A stretch of 64,000 nt of DNA from Streptomyces tsukubensis (GTDB lineage Bacteria; Actinomycetota; Actinomycetes; Streptomycetales; Streptomycetaceae), in assembly GCF_003932715.1 (NCBI RefSeq), contig NZ_CP020700.1, forward strand, positions 2,378,501-2,442,500. Direction: 5' to 3'. Both the position numbers and the translations under genes were made by a program. The notes under the pieces were generated by a model. That model did no database searches. It had not been told where the DNA came from and worked only from the letters and a program-made list of their open reading frames with translations. Every line of letters starts with the position of its first letter. Positions within the stretch are counted from its first letter, which is position 1. Below are positions 54,280 through 63,427 of the stretch, in pieces.

Positions 54280-54585
54280 GCGGGCGGTTCTCCCGTCACG
54301 CTCCCGGGCGGACGCGCTCACGGTCCGGCCTTGATCCGCGCGAGGCGCGGTGATGCCGTCCGGGGCGGGGCCGCCGCACGGGAGCTTCTGTCTGGCTCGC
54401 CGGTTCCGTACGCGATCTACGTACGGCCTGGCGAAAGTCTGGTGGTCTTTCGCGGCCCGACCCAGGTGGCTTCCGCGTACGAGGGCCGCGCTGCGACGAC
54501 GATCCGGTCGCGGCGGGACCGGACCGGTGTCCCCGGGCGGGGACGGCCTCGCGTCCGTCGAGGGGAGGCAGGCAGGCGGCCGTGG
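54280..54585. other. 5' region of the ribonuclease gene
   Basis: About 300 bases between the TIGR03936 stop and the ribonuclease start, both on the minus strand. It should hold the ribonuclease promoter and an untranslated leader, which in other bacteria is a site of self-cleavage. TACGCGATCTACGTACGG near 54410-54427 is a partly palindromic word. No gene is seen. Confidence 0.4.
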
Positions 54586-55299
54586 CTAGGCCGGTACCGC
54601 CTCGCGGTCGACTGCGAGCGGGTCGGTCACCGTGCCGGACTCCTCGTCGAAGAGCCCCTGCGCCAGCCTGGTCACCGCTGCGGGGACCGGCGGCGCCAGG
54701 TCGGCCACAGCGCGGAGACCGGACAGGACGTCGTCGGGTCGTACGGCAGGCGTCACGTGCCGTACTACCAGCCGCAGTATCGCACAGGGCCCGGCCGACG
54801 GCCCATCGGCCTGTGGAGGAAGGGCTTCGAGAGCCGCTACCGCGCCACGGGCGTCGAAGGTGCGCAGACCGTTCTTGGTACGCCGCTCGACCTCGACCGT
54901 TTCGGCGGCGAGGAAGGCGGTGACGGCGGATCCGGCCGCTTCGACGGAGACCCCGTCGAGGCGCAGTTCCCATACGGAAGCGGTGAGCCGGTCGGCGAGT
55001 CCCGGGGTGCGGGCCTCGACCGCGTCGACGATGTCGAGCCCGTCGGGCAGCGACTCGTCGAGCAGGGCGCGCAGCACCGCGGGGTCGCGGTGCTGGGTGA
55101 GGGCGATCTCCAGATACTCGGCCTCGCTGCCCGTGCCGGTGGGGGCGGCATTGGCGTACGAGACCTTGGGGTGCGGGGTGAAGCCCGCCGAGTACGCCAT
55201 GGGCACTTCGGCCCGGCGCAGCGCGCGCTCGAACGCCCGCTGGAAGTCTCGGTGGCTGGTGAACCGGAGGCGGCCGCGTTTGGTGTAGCGCAGTCGCAT
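54586..55299 (-). CDS. TIGR03936 family radical-SAM-linked protein
   Basis: About 237 residues: 'MRLRYTKRGRLRFTSHRDFQ', 'RRAEVPMAYSAGFTPHPKVS' and 'GTGSEAEYLEIALTQ' are the family hallmarks. In some bacteria this domain is fused to the C-terminus of the TIGR03960 radical SAM protein, encoded just upstream here, so the two probably act together in an unsolved modification. The ATG at 55299 has no good ribosome site. A CTG at 55350 in the same frame follows GAGGAG at 8 bases and would add 17 residues ('GKRQPEGPPPAPAVQR'), so the true start may be non-standard. Confidence 0.88.
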   Translation of the reverse strand: MRLRYTKRGRLRFTSHRDFQRAFERALRRAEVPMAYSAGFTPHPKVSYANAAPTGTGSEAEYLEIALTQHRDPAVLRALLDESLPDGLDIVDAVEARTPGLADRLTASVWELRLDGVSVEAAGSAVTAFLAAETVEVERRTKNGLRTFDARGAVAALEALPPQADGPSAGPCAILRLVVRHVTPAVRPDDVLSGLRAVADLAPPVPAAVTRLAQGLFDEESGTVTDPLAVDREAVPA

Positions 55300-55661
55300 G
55301 CGCTGTACCGCGGGTGCGGGCGGCGGGCCTTCGGGCTGTCGCTTGCCCAGTGGTTCTTCTCCTCGGTGCGGGGCGGTCGCGGGTGGCGCCGCCCTCGGAA
55401 TGCTGGGTGTCCCGTGGGGGCCGAAACCCGGCTCGCACCTGCTGTGTGCAGGGAATGGGGGTGCTCCCCCCGGGCTATCTCGCCCGGAGGCACCCCCACC
55501 CACGCCCCCTGGGCGTAGGGAGCCGTCGGATCCGGCCGCCGCTGTCGGTGACAGTCGTTCTCCTACCCAGAGTACGCGCAGGGACCACCACCGGTTCCCC
55601 AGGTTCCGTCCGCGGCCCGCGGGAACCGCCATGACGGCGGGCCCGCGGACCGGTCCCGGGG
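55300..55661. other. Gap between TIGR03960 and TIGR03936 genes with a large palindrome
   Basis: A 362-base stretch without a gene. It holds the palindrome at 55453-55493 and the ribosome site of the TIGR03936 gene. GC-rich words near 55500-55560 show no clear promoter. Confidence 0.5.
55453..55493. repeat. Interspersed palindromic element
   Basis: Arms GGGGGTGCTCC-CCCCGGGC and GCCCGG-AGGCACCCCC around a TATCTC loop. This style of palindrome, with GGGGGTGC at one end and CACCCCC at the other, recurs in streptomycete gaps. A shortened relative (GGGGGGTGCTCCCCC) occurs at 39210-39224. Confidence 0.65.
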
Positions 55662-57590
55662 CTACTTGACGACGGTCAGCGGGAGGAGCTTCTTGCCGGT
55701 GGGGCCGATCTGGATTTCGGTGCCCATCTGGGGGCAGACCCCGCAGTCGAAGCACGGCGTCCAGCGGCAGTCCTCGACCTCGGTCTCGTCGAGGGCGTCC
55801 TGCCAGTCCTCCCAGAGCCAGTCCTTGTCGAGCCCGGAGTCCAGGTGGTCCCAGGGGAGCACCTCCTCGTAGCCGCGCTCCCGGGTGGTGTACCAGTCGA
55901 CGTCCACGCCGGTCTCGGGCAGGGTCTTGTCGGCGCAGGCCATCCAGCGGTCGTACGAGAAGTGCTCGCGCCAGCCGTCGAAGCGGCCGCCGTCCTCGTA
56001 GACGGCGCGGATGACGGCGCCGACACGGCGGTCGCCGCGGGAGAGCAGTCCCTCGACGATGCCGGGCTTGCCGTCGTGGTAGCGGAAGCCGATGGAGCGG
56101 CCGTACTTCTTGTCGCCGCGGATCTTGTCGCGGAGCTTCTCCAGCCGGGCGTCGGTGGCCTCGGCGGAGAGCTGCGGGGCCCACTGGAAGGGGGTGTGCG
56201 GTTTGGGCACGAAACCGCCGATGGACACCGTGCAGCGGATGTCGTTGGAGCCGGAGACCTCGCGGCCCTTGGCGATGACGTTGACCGCCATATCGCCGAT
56301 CTGGAGGACGTCGTCGTCGGTCTCCGTCGGCAGACCGCACATGAAGTAGAGCTTGACCTGGCGCCAGCCGTTTCCGTAGGCGGTGGCGACCGTACGGATC
56401 AGGTCCTCCTCCGAGACCATCTTGTTGATGACCTTGCGCATCCGCTCGGAGCCGCCTTCGGGGGCGAAGGTGAGGCCGGAGCGGCGGCCGTTGCGGGTCA
56501 GCTCGTTGGCGAGGTCGACGTTGAAGGCGTCGACCCGGGTCGAAGGGAGGGACAGGCCGATCTTGTCCGCCTCGTACCGGTCGGCGAGGCCCTTGGCGAC
56601 CTCGCCGATCTCGGAGTGGTCGGCGCTGGAGAGGGAGAGCAGGCCGACCTCTTCGAAGCCGGTCGCCTTCAGACCCTTGTCGACCATCTCGCCGATGCCG
56701 GTGATGCTTCGCTCCCGGACGGGACGCGTGATCATGCCGGCCTGGCAGAAACGGCAGCCGCGGGTGCAGCCGCGGAAGATCTCCACGGACATCCGCTCAT
56801 GGACGGTCTCCGCGAGCGGGACAAGGGGCTGCTTGGGGTAGGGCCATTCGTCGAGGTCCATGACCGTGTGCTTGGAGACCCGCCACGGGACTCCGGAGCG
56901 GGTGGGCACGATCCGGCCGATGCGTCCGTCGGGGAGGTACTCGACGTCGTAGAAGCCGGGAACGTACACCCCGCCGGTCTTCGCCAGACGGAACAGCACC
57001 TCCTCGCGACCGCCGGGACGGCCCTCGGCCTTCCAGGCCCGGACGATATCGGTGATGTCGAGGACGGCCTGCTCGCCGTCGCCGATGACGGCGCAGTCGA
57101 TGAAGTCGGCGATCGGCTCGGGGTTGAAGGCCGCGTGGCCGCCCGCGAGCACGATCGGGTCGTCGATCCCGCGGTCCTTGGCCTCCAGCGGGATGCCCGC
57201 AAGTTCGAGGGCGGCCAGCATGTTCGTATAGCCGAGTTCGGTGGAGAAGCTGAGGCCGAACACGTCGAAGGCGCCGACCGGCCGGTGGGAGTCGACGGTG
57301 AACTGCGGGACGCCGTGCTCCCGCATCAGCGCCTCCAGATCGGGCCAGACGCTGTACGTCCGCTCGGCGAGGACGCCCTCGCGCTCGTTGAGCACCTCGT
57401 AGAGGATCATGACGCCCTGGTTGGGCAGCCCGACCTCGTACGCGTCCGGGTACATCAGCGCCCAGCGGACGTCGCACGACTCCCACGGCTTGACGGTGGA
57501 GTTCAGCTCACCGCCGACGTACTGGATCGGCTTCTGCACATGCGGGAGCAGAGCTTCGAGCTGTGGGAAGACCGACTCGGCAGCAGACAT
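55662..57590 (-). CDS. TIGR03960 family B12-binding-type radical SAM protein
   Basis: This 642-residue protein has an N-terminal B12-binding-like fold ('WALMYPDAYEVGLPNQGVMI', 'FDVFGLSFSTELGYTNMLAA'). The radical SAM domain carries the cluster motif 'IFRGCTRGCRFCQAGM' (CxxxCxxC, near residue 275), and 'LTFAPEGGSERMRKVINK' follows. The C-terminus has four further Cys in 'CRWTPCFDCGVCPQMG', able to hold a second cluster. The reaction is unknown. ATG 57590 is the start. It is encoded directly upstream of its usual partner TIGR03936. Confidence 0.93.
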   Translation of the reverse strand: MSAAESVFPQLEALLPHVQKPIQYVGGELNSTVKPWESCDVRWALMYPDAYEVGLPNQGVMILYEVLNEREGVLAERTYSVWPDLEALMREHGVPQFTVDSHRPVGAFDVFGLSFSTELGYTNMLAALELAGIPLEAKDRGIDDPIVLAGGHAAFNPEPIADFIDCAVIGDGEQAVLDITDIVRAWKAEGRPGGREEVLFRLAKTGGVYVPGFYDVEYLPDGRIGRIVPTRSGVPWRVSKHTVMDLDEWPYPKQPLVPLAETVHERMSVEIFRGCTRGCRFCQAGMITRPVRERSITGIGEMVDKGLKATGFEEVGLLSLSSADHSEIGEVAKGLADRYEADKIGLSLPSTRVDAFNVDLANELTRNGRRSGLTFAPEGGSERMRKVINKMVSEEDLIRTVATAYGNGWRQVKLYFMCGLPTETDDDVLQIGDMAVNVIAKGREVSGSNDIRCTVSIGGFVPKPHTPFQWAPQLSAEATDARLEKLRDKIRGDKKYGRSIGFRYHDGKPGIVEGLLSRGDRRVGAVIRAVYEDGGRFDGWREHFSYDRWMACADKTLPETGVDVDWYTTRERGYEEVLPWDHLDSGLDKDWLWEDWQDALDETEVEDCRWTPCFDCGVCPQMGTEIQIGPTGKKLLPLTVVK

Positions 57591-57660
57591 CTCAGAGATC
57601 TCAGGGCTTTCGTGAGCTGGCAGGGGTGACCATCCAGCGTACCCCGATCGGCCGATCCGC

Positions 57661-59178
57661 TCAGCTGCCGACCGTCTCCCGCAGCCGCTCCGGGGCGGCC
57701 CGGGCCCATACCTCGGGCAGCTCCCGCTCCCGGTCGGCGGCGGACCGCTGCTCCTGTCCGTAGAGAAGCCCCCAGGTGAAGGCGGATTCGCCCGCGGCGT
57801 GGGCCTGGGCCGCCAGCAGTTTCAGGGTGTCCCTGGCGACGACGCTGTCCTGGTGGTCGCCGAGGACGGTCTGGACCGCCTTCATCCGTTTGGCGAAGCG
57901 CTGGGCGGGCCCACCGAGGGCGGGGGCGGCGACCTCGCCCGCGTACCGGGCGCGTTTGGCTGCCTTGCGGGCGTCGTGCATGGCCAGATCGCGGTCGGGG
58001 CCCGCGGGGAGCGACAGGGCGTGTTCGATCCGGTCGGCCAGCCGTCCGTAGTCCTTGCGCAGCGCCCCGGGCAGCACCTGTTCCGGGCTGCCCGCGGCCC
58101 GTTTCCGCAGCGGCGGAGCGGCGAGGAATCCTTCGAGGGTGGTGAGCAGGGCGACGTACCGCCGACTGTCGAGGGCGGTGACGGCCCGGCGGCGGGAGCC
58201 GGAGCCCCGGGCGCCGGTCCAGATCCGCAGCCGGCCGCGGACCGGGCCCAGCAGCAGGGTCCTGGGCAGGGCGTCGAGCCGGCCGCGCAGCCGCTCGGCG
58301 AGCACCTCGGTGTCCCGGGCCGCGCCCAGCTCGCCCGCCAGCCACTTCAGCTCCTCGCCGAGCGGATCGGTGACGGCCCGGTCCAGGACCGCCGCGTACG
58401 AGCGGAAGGCGCTGCGCAGCCTGCGGGTCGCGACCCGCATCTGGTGGACGGCGTCGGGCAGATTGCGCCGTACCCCCGGATCGTACGAGAGCAACGCCCT
58501 GACCTGGGCTTCCAGATAGGCGAGCACTTCACTGCCCGCGGTGCCGGGGAGCGTCGGCGGGCCGGGGGCGGGCACGGGCGCCAGTCCGGTCTCGTCGAGG
58601 GCGCGGGCCAGTTTGGAGGGGGCGTCCGCGTCCCTGATCCCGGCCTTGCGGAGCTTCTTGCCGACCTTGTCGAGGAGTGCGGGGTCGCCGTCGTCGGCGA
58701 GTTCGACCTCGATTTCGTCCCAGGCCGCGGTCCGGCCGTCGTCGAGGCGTTCGGCCCGTACCGCGTCCCTGCTGACCTCGGCCAGCAGGGCGCCGTCGCC
58801 GTCGACGAGGTGGTGGAGGTCCCGGGCCGAGCGGAGCCGGACCACGGGCTCCAGCGCGCTGTCCCTGGTCCTGGCCCGGACCAGGGCCTTCAGGGTGCGC
58901 GGGATCGCCCCGGAGAGCGGGGCCCGGATCTCGTCGCGTACGCCGGGCGCGACGGGGAGTTTGAGGTGCCAGCCCGCGTCGTCGCCGCCGGTGCGGCGCC
59001 GCAGGGTGATGGAGGCCGCGGCGAGCCGCAGATCCGAGGTGTCGTAGTAGACCGCGTCGAGTTCGGTGGTGCCCTGGTCGACGACGCCGGCCACACCGGT
59101 CACCCGGGTCAGGTCCGGCAGCGTGGTCTCGGGGGTGGCTTCGTACTTCCGCTCGATTTCGCGCTTCGTGTCCGCCAT
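57661..59178 (-). CDS. CYTH and CHAD domain protein
   Basis: 505 residues. The N-terminal CYTH domain begins 'KREIERKYEATPETTLPDL' (ExExK) and contains 'LDAVYYDTSDLRLAAASITL' and 'EIEVELADDGDPALLDKVG'; it forms a tunnel that binds triphosphates. The CHAD domain (about 220-500) is helical with conserved His and Arg ('AVHQMRVATRRLRSAFRSYA', 'MHDARKAAKRARYAGE') that bind polyphosphate. The combination suggests triphosphatase action near polyphosphate; activity is not proven. ATG 59178 is the start. It lies between rodA and the radical SAM gene. Confidence 0.93.
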   Translation of the reverse strand: MADTKREIERKYEATPETTLPDLTRVTGVAGVVDQGTTELDAVYYDTSDLRLAAASITLRRRTGGDDAGWHLKLPVAPGVRDEIRAPLSGAIPRTLKALVRARTRDSALEPVVRLRSARDLHHLVDGDGALLAEVSRDAVRAERLDDGRTAAWDEIEVELADDGDPALLDKVGKKLRKAGIRDADAPSKLARALDETGLAPVPAPGPPTLPGTAGSEVLAYLEAQVRALLSYDPGVRRNLPDAVHQMRVATRRLRSAFRSYAAVLDRAVTDPLGEELKWLAGELGAARDTEVLAERLRGRLDALPRTLLLGPVRGRLRIWTGARGSGSRRRAVTALDSRRYVALLTTLEGFLAAPPLRKRAAGSPEQVLPGALRKDYGRLADRIEHALSLPAGPDRDLAMHDARKAAKRARYAGEVAAPALGGPAQRFAKRMKAVQTVLGDHQDSVVARDTLKLLAAQAHAAGESAFTWGLLYGQEQRSAADRERELPEVWARAAPERLRETVGS

Positions 59179-59271
59179 GTATCGAATCTAGTTCGGGATG
59201 ATTCACGGCGGCAGTCCCCCGACGCGCCGGAAACGCCCGGCAGGGCGCTCCGGCCGCGCCGACGGGCCTGC

Positions 59272-60474
59272 TCAGGCCGTTATCGGCCGCTGCACCCTGA
59301 TCGACTGGAGGAGTCCGATCGCCACCCATACGGCGAACATCGCCGATCCGCCGTACGAGACGAACGGCAGCGGCAGCCCGGCCACCGGCATGATGCCCAG
59401 CGTCATGCCGATGTTCTCGAAGGACTGGAACGCGAACCAGGCGATGATCCCGGCGGCCACGATCGTGCCGTACAGCTCGGTGGTCTCGCGGGCGATCCGG
59501 CAGGCCCGCCAGAGCACCACGCCCAGCAGGACCAGGATCAGCGCGGCGCCGACGAAGCCCAGCTCCTCCCCGGCGACGGTGAAGACGAAGTCGGTCTGCT
59601 GCTCGGGCACGAACTGGCCGGTGGTCTGCGAGCCCTTGAACAGCCCGGTGCCCATCAGACCGCCGGAGCCGATCGCGATCCGCGCCTGGTTGGTGTTGTA
59701 GCCGACGCCCGCCGGGTCCAGTTCGGGATTGGCGAAGGCGGCGAAGCGGTTGATCTGGTACTCGTCGAGCAGTCCCAGCGCGGCCACCAGGACCGCCCCG
59801 CCGACGCCGCCGCCGATCAGCCCCAGGATCCACCGGTTGGGCGCCCCGGACGCCAGCAGCACCCCGAGGACGATCACCACCATCACCATCACGGAGCCCA
59901 GATCGGGCATCCGCATGATGATCAGCATCGGTACGACGGCGAGGACCAGCGATTTGGCGACCGTACGGTGGTCGGGATGGGCCATATCGCCCGCGTCCAC
60001 CCGGGCCGCGAGCAGCATCGCCATCCCCAGAATGATGGTGATCTTGACGAATTCGGACGGCTGGACGGTGAGTCCGCCGCCGATCACCAGCCAGGCGTGG
60101 GCGCCGTTGATGGTCGCCCCGAGGGGGGTGAGCACCAGCAGGATCAGCGCCACCGAGATGCCGTAGAGCACCGGGACGGCGCCGCGCAGGGTGCGGTGGC
60201 CCAGCCAGATGGTGCCGATCATCAGGGCGACGCCGATGCCGGTGTTCAGCACGTGCCGGAAGAGGAAGTAGTACGGGTCGCCCTGGTTCAGCTCGGTGCG
60301 GTTGCGGGTCGCGGACCACACCAGCAGGGAGCCGATCCCGCTGAGCGCGAGGGCGGCGAAGAGCAGGGGCCAGTCGAGGCGGCGGACCATCGAGTCGCGG
60401 GAGCTGAGCTGCGCCCAGAGCCCGCCGCGCTGCGGGCCGTAGCCGGAGACGGAGAAGCCATTGGTGCCGGCCAT
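59272..60474 (-). CDS. rodA: SEDS glycosyltransferase RodA (FtsW/RodA/SpoVE family)
   Basis: This 400-residue, ten-helix membrane enzyme polymerises lipid II into glycan strands with its partner PBP2. It has 'LTPLGATINGAHAWLVIGGG', 'TVQPSEFVKITIILGMAML', 'RMPDLGSVMVMVVI', 'QTDFVFTVAGEELGFVGAAL' and 'PLPFVSYGGSAMFAVW', all family signatures. ATG 60474 is 6 bases after the pbp2 stop, so they form one unit. In S. coelicolor the gene at this place (sfr) acts in spore-wall synthesis with the mre genes. Confidence 0.96.
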   Translation of the reverse strand: MAGTNGFSVSGYGPQRGGLWAQLSSRDSMVRRLDWPLLFAALALSGIGSLLVWSATRNRTELNQGDPYYFLFRHVLNTGIGVALMIGTIWLGHRTLRGAVPVLYGISVALILLVLTPLGATINGAHAWLVIGGGLTVQPSEFVKITIILGMAMLLAARVDAGDMAHPDHRTVAKSLVLAVVPMLIIMRMPDLGSVMVMVVIVLGVLLASGAPNRWILGLIGGGVGGAVLVAALGLLDEYQINRFAAFANPELDPAGVGYNTNQARIAIGSGGLMGTGLFKGSQTTGQFVPEQQTDFVFTVAGEELGFVGAALILVLLGVVLWRACRIARETTELYGTIVAAGIIAWFAFQSFENIGMTLGIMPVAGLPLPFVSYGGSAMFAVWVAIGLLQSIRVQRPITA

Positions 60475-60480
60475 GCGGTC

Positions 60481-62730
60481 TCAGTCCCTCCGAGCGGGTG
60501 GTCCCGCGAGCTGCTGGTCCCGGTCCTGTTGGTCCTGGTCCTGCTGGTTCTGGTTCTGGTTCTGCTGGTTCTGGTTCTGCTGGGTGCCGTCGTCGGCCGC
60601 GCCCTGCTCGTCCTCGGGCTTCGGCGGTACGTACGGTTTGATCTCGGGCGCGTAGATATTGCCGTCCGGCTGGACCTTCGGCAGCGTCTGCTGCGGCTTC
60701 GGCAGCAGAGCCCGCTTGAGGTCCTGCTCGCCCTTCTCGTTCAGCCCGTACATGGCCTCGTAGATATTGCGGACCGCGGGACCCGAGGCCCCCGAACCCG
60801 TACCACCCTGGGCGATCGTCATCACGATCGTGTAGTCGTCGGTGTAGGTGGCGAACCAGGAGGTCGTCTGCTTGCCGAAGACCTCGGCGGTACCCGTCTT
60901 GGCGTGCATCGGGATCTTCTCGTGCGGCCAGCCCTGGAACCGCCAGGCGGCCGAGCCGGTCTTCACGACCCCCGCGAGGGCATCGTTTATCTGGTTCCTG
61001 GTCTTGTCGTCCATCGGCAGCCTGCCGTGCGACTTCGGCTTGATCAGCTCGACCGACTTCCCGTCCGGGCTGATGATCGCCTTGCCGACGGTCGGGTTCC
61101 AGAGGGTGCCGCCGTTGCCGATGGCGGCGTAGATCGTCGCCATCTGTATCGGCGTGACGAGGATGTCGCCCTGTCCGATGGAGTAGTTCACGGAGTCACC
61201 GGCGCGCATCTGGTTGCCTTCGAGACAGTTCTCGTAGGCGATCTGCTCGCCGTAGTCCCCGCCCTTCTTGCCGGTCTTGCACCAGGAGTCCTTGTTGGCC
61301 TCCCAGAAGCGCTGCTTCCACTCCCGGTCCGGGACCCGGCCCTTGACCTCGTTCGGCAGGTCGATGCCGGTCTCCGCGCCGAGCCCGAAATCGTGGGCCG
61401 TGCGGTAGAACCAGTTCTTGGCATCCTTCTTCGGCTTGATGCCGCCGTCCTTGCGCCACTCGTTGTAGGCGAGCCCGTAGTAGACGGTGTCGCAGGAGAC
61501 CTCCAGCGCCCGGCCCAGACTGATGGAGCCGTACCCCTTGGACTCGAAGTTCTTGAACTCCCGGCCGCCGAAGGAGAGCGACGACGGGCAGGGGTAGTTG
61601 TCGTTGAAGCCGTATCCGGCGCGGACGGCGGCGGCGGACGACACCACCTTGAAGATGGAGCCCGGCGCCGCCTGCCCCTGAATCGCCCGGTTGAGCAGCG
61701 GGAAATTGGAGTCGGTGCTGGTCAGCGCGGCATAGTCCTTGGCCGAGATACCGCCGACCCAGGCATTGGGGTCGTACGTCGGCAGGGAGGCCATCGCGAT
61801 CACCCGGCCGGTCTTGTTCTCCATCACCACGACCGCGCCCGCGTCGGCCTTGTAGTTCTCGCGGGTGTTGCGGTCGACCTCCTTGCGGGCGGTCTTCATC
61901 GCCTCGTTGAGTTCGTACTCCGCGACCGCCTGCACCCGGGCGTCGATGGACGTCACCAGATTGGATCCGGCCCGGGCCTTGTCGTGGGCCGCCTCCCCGA
62001 TCACCCGGCCGAGGTTGTCGACCTCGTAACGGGTGATCCCGGCCTTTCCGCGCAGCGCCTTGTCGTAGGTGCGTTCGATACCGGAGCGGCCGACCTGGTC
62101 GGAGCGGAGATAGGGGGAATCGCTGTCCTTGGCCTTCTCGATCTCGACGTCGGTGACGGGCGAGAGATAGCCGAGGACCTGGGCGGTGTTGGCCTTGCCG
62201 GGGGCGGTGTAGCGGCGGACGGCGGTGGGTTCGGCGGTGATGCCGTCGAAGTCCTCGGCGCGTTCGCGGATCTGGAGCGCCTGCTGCGTGGTGGCCTCGT
62301 CGGTGACCGGGATCGGCTGGTAGGGGGAGCCGTTCCAGCACGGCTTCGGGGTCTTGGAGTCGCAGAGCCGGACCTTGTCCATGACCTCCTTCGGCGTCAT
62401 GCCGAGGACCGCCGCCAGCCGGGTGAGGACGGCCTTGCCGTCGTCCGGCATCTTCATCAGCTCGGTGCGGGACGCGGAGACCACCAGCCGGGTCTCGTTG
62501 TCGGCGAGGGCGACCCCGCGGGCGTCCAGGACGGAGCCGCGCACGGCGGGCTGGACCACCCGCTGGACGCCGTTGTTCTTCGCCTCGTCCGTGTACTCCT
62601 GGCCGTTGCGGATCTGGAGATACCAGAGCCGGCCGCCGAGGGTGAGGAGGAGGGAGAAGACCAGGACCTGGATGACGACGAGCCGGATCTGGACCCTGGG
62701 GGTCCGCCCGGTCTCCGGGATGTTGCTCAT
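60481..62730 (-). CDS. mrdA: Penicillin-binding protein 2 (class B transpeptidase)
   Basis: 749 residues. The N-terminal membrane anchor ('LVVIQVLVFSLLLTLGGRLW') is followed by a dimerisation/pedestal domain. The transpeptidase domain has 'APGSIFKVVSSAA' (SxxK, about residue 350), 'SVNYSIGQGDILVTP' at the SxN position and 'MHAKTGTAEVFG' (KTG). It cross-links peptidoglycan during elongation or sporulation with RodA and MreC/D. The last 40 residues are a Gln/Asn/Asp-rich run ('QNQNQQNQNQNQQDQDQQ'), unusual outside the active domain. ATG 62730 lies 22 bases after mreD. Confidence 0.96.
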   Translation of the reverse strand: MSNIPETGRTPRVQIRLVVIQVLVFSLLLTLGGRLWYLQIRNGQEYTDEAKNNGVQRVVQPAVRGSVLDARGVALADNETRLVVSASRTELMKMPDDGKAVLTRLAAVLGMTPKEVMDKVRLCDSKTPKPCWNGSPYQPIPVTDEATTQQALQIRERAEDFDGITAEPTAVRRYTAPGKANTAQVLGYLSPVTDVEIEKAKDSDSPYLRSDQVGRSGIERTYDKALRGKAGITRYEVDNLGRVIGEAAHDKARAGSNLVTSIDARVQAVAEYELNEAMKTARKEVDRNTRENYKADAGAVVVMENKTGRVIAMASLPTYDPNAWVGGISAKDYAALTSTDSNFPLLNRAIQGQAAPGSIFKVVSSAAAVRAGYGFNDNYPCPSSLSFGGREFKNFESKGYGSISLGRALEVSCDTVYYGLAYNEWRKDGGIKPKKDAKNWFYRTAHDFGLGAETGIDLPNEVKGRVPDREWKQRFWEANKDSWCKTGKKGGDYGEQIAYENCLEGNQMRAGDSVNYSIGQGDILVTPIQMATIYAAIGNGGTLWNPTVGKAIISPDGKSVELIKPKSHGRLPMDDKTRNQINDALAGVVKTGSAAWRFQGWPHEKIPMHAKTGTAEVFGKQTTSWFATYTDDYTIVMTIAQGGTGSGASGPAVRNIYEAMYGLNEKGEQDLKRALLPKPQQTLPKVQPDGNIYAPEIKPYVPPKPEDEQGAADDGTQQNQNQQNQNQNQQDQDQQDRDQQLAGPPARRD

Positions 62731-62752
62731 GGTGTGTGTACCCCTCCCTCGG

Positions 62753-63418
62753 TCACAGCCGCTTGACGCCCTTGATGCGGCCCGCGCGCGAGGCCCGCGA
62801 GCGGGCGGACCGCAGTCTCAGTCCGCCGCGCTGGCTGCCGATCCGCAGCCCGGTGCCGGAGGCCAGCCAGCCCGCTGAGACGTCGCCGCCGCCGCTCTGG
62901 GCGTCCGCGACCGGATCGTTCTCCGCCCGCCGGGCCAGTGCCATCACGAAGGGCACCGTGAAGGGGGCGAGCAGCAGATCGTAGACCGCCGCGCTGAACA
63001 GCAGTCCGCCCAGGCCCACCTGACCGCCCGACGTATCACCGACGAGGGCGCCCACGCCCGCGTACAGCAGGGTCGAGCCGACCGCCGCGGCGACGACCAC
63101 GATCATCGGTCCGGTGGCCGAGCGCACCCGGCCGTCCTGGGGGCGGGCAAGACCGGCGAGATAGCCGATCACACAGAGCACCAGGGCGTACCGCCCGGCG
63201 GCGTGGTCGGCGGGCGGCGCGAGGTCGGCGAGCAGTCCGGCGCCGAAGCCGATCAGGGCGCCCGTGACATGGCCGTAGACGAAGGCCAGCCCGAGGACGG
63301 TGAGGAGCAGCAGGTCGGGGACGGCGCCCGGCAGCTGGAGCCGGGCGAGGACGGAGACCTGGACGACGAGCGCGACCACCACGAGGGCGGACGACAGGAG
63401 CAGTCGGTTGAGGCGCAT
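62753..63418 (-). CDS. mreD: Rod shape-determining protein MreD
   Basis: This 221-residue membrane protein has about five or six helices ('LLLSSALVVVALVVQVSVLA', 'VPDLLLLTVLGLAFVYGHVT', 'LIGFGAGLLADLAPPADHAA') and a basic C-terminal tail of about 50 residues. The 'GFGAGLLADL' stretch is typical of MreD. It belongs to the mreC-mreD-pbp2-rodA unit that links the MreB cytoskeleton to wall synthesis. ATG 63418 lies 9 bases after the mreC stop. Confidence 0.93.
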   Translation of the reverse strand: MRLNRLLLSSALVVVALVVQVSVLARLQLPGAVPDLLLLTVLGLAFVYGHVTGALIGFGAGLLADLAPPADHAAGRYALVLCVIGYLAGLARPQDGRVRSATGPMIVVVAAAVGSTLLYAGVGALVGDTSGGQVGLGGLLFSAAVYDLLLAPFTVPFVMALARRAENDPVADAQSGGGDVSAGWLASGTGLRIGSQRGGLRLRSARSRASRAGRIKGVKRL

Positions 63419-63427
63419 ACGGGTCTC

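Noticed and set aside
57799..62766. Plus-strand open frame of 1,655 codons opposite the CYTH-CHAD, rodA and pbp2 genes
   Set aside because: It crosses three well-supported minus-strand genes and has no domain character; typical shadow of GC-rich third positions. The same applies to the long plus-strand frames at 26619-30470, 42278-46513 and 50158-55518.
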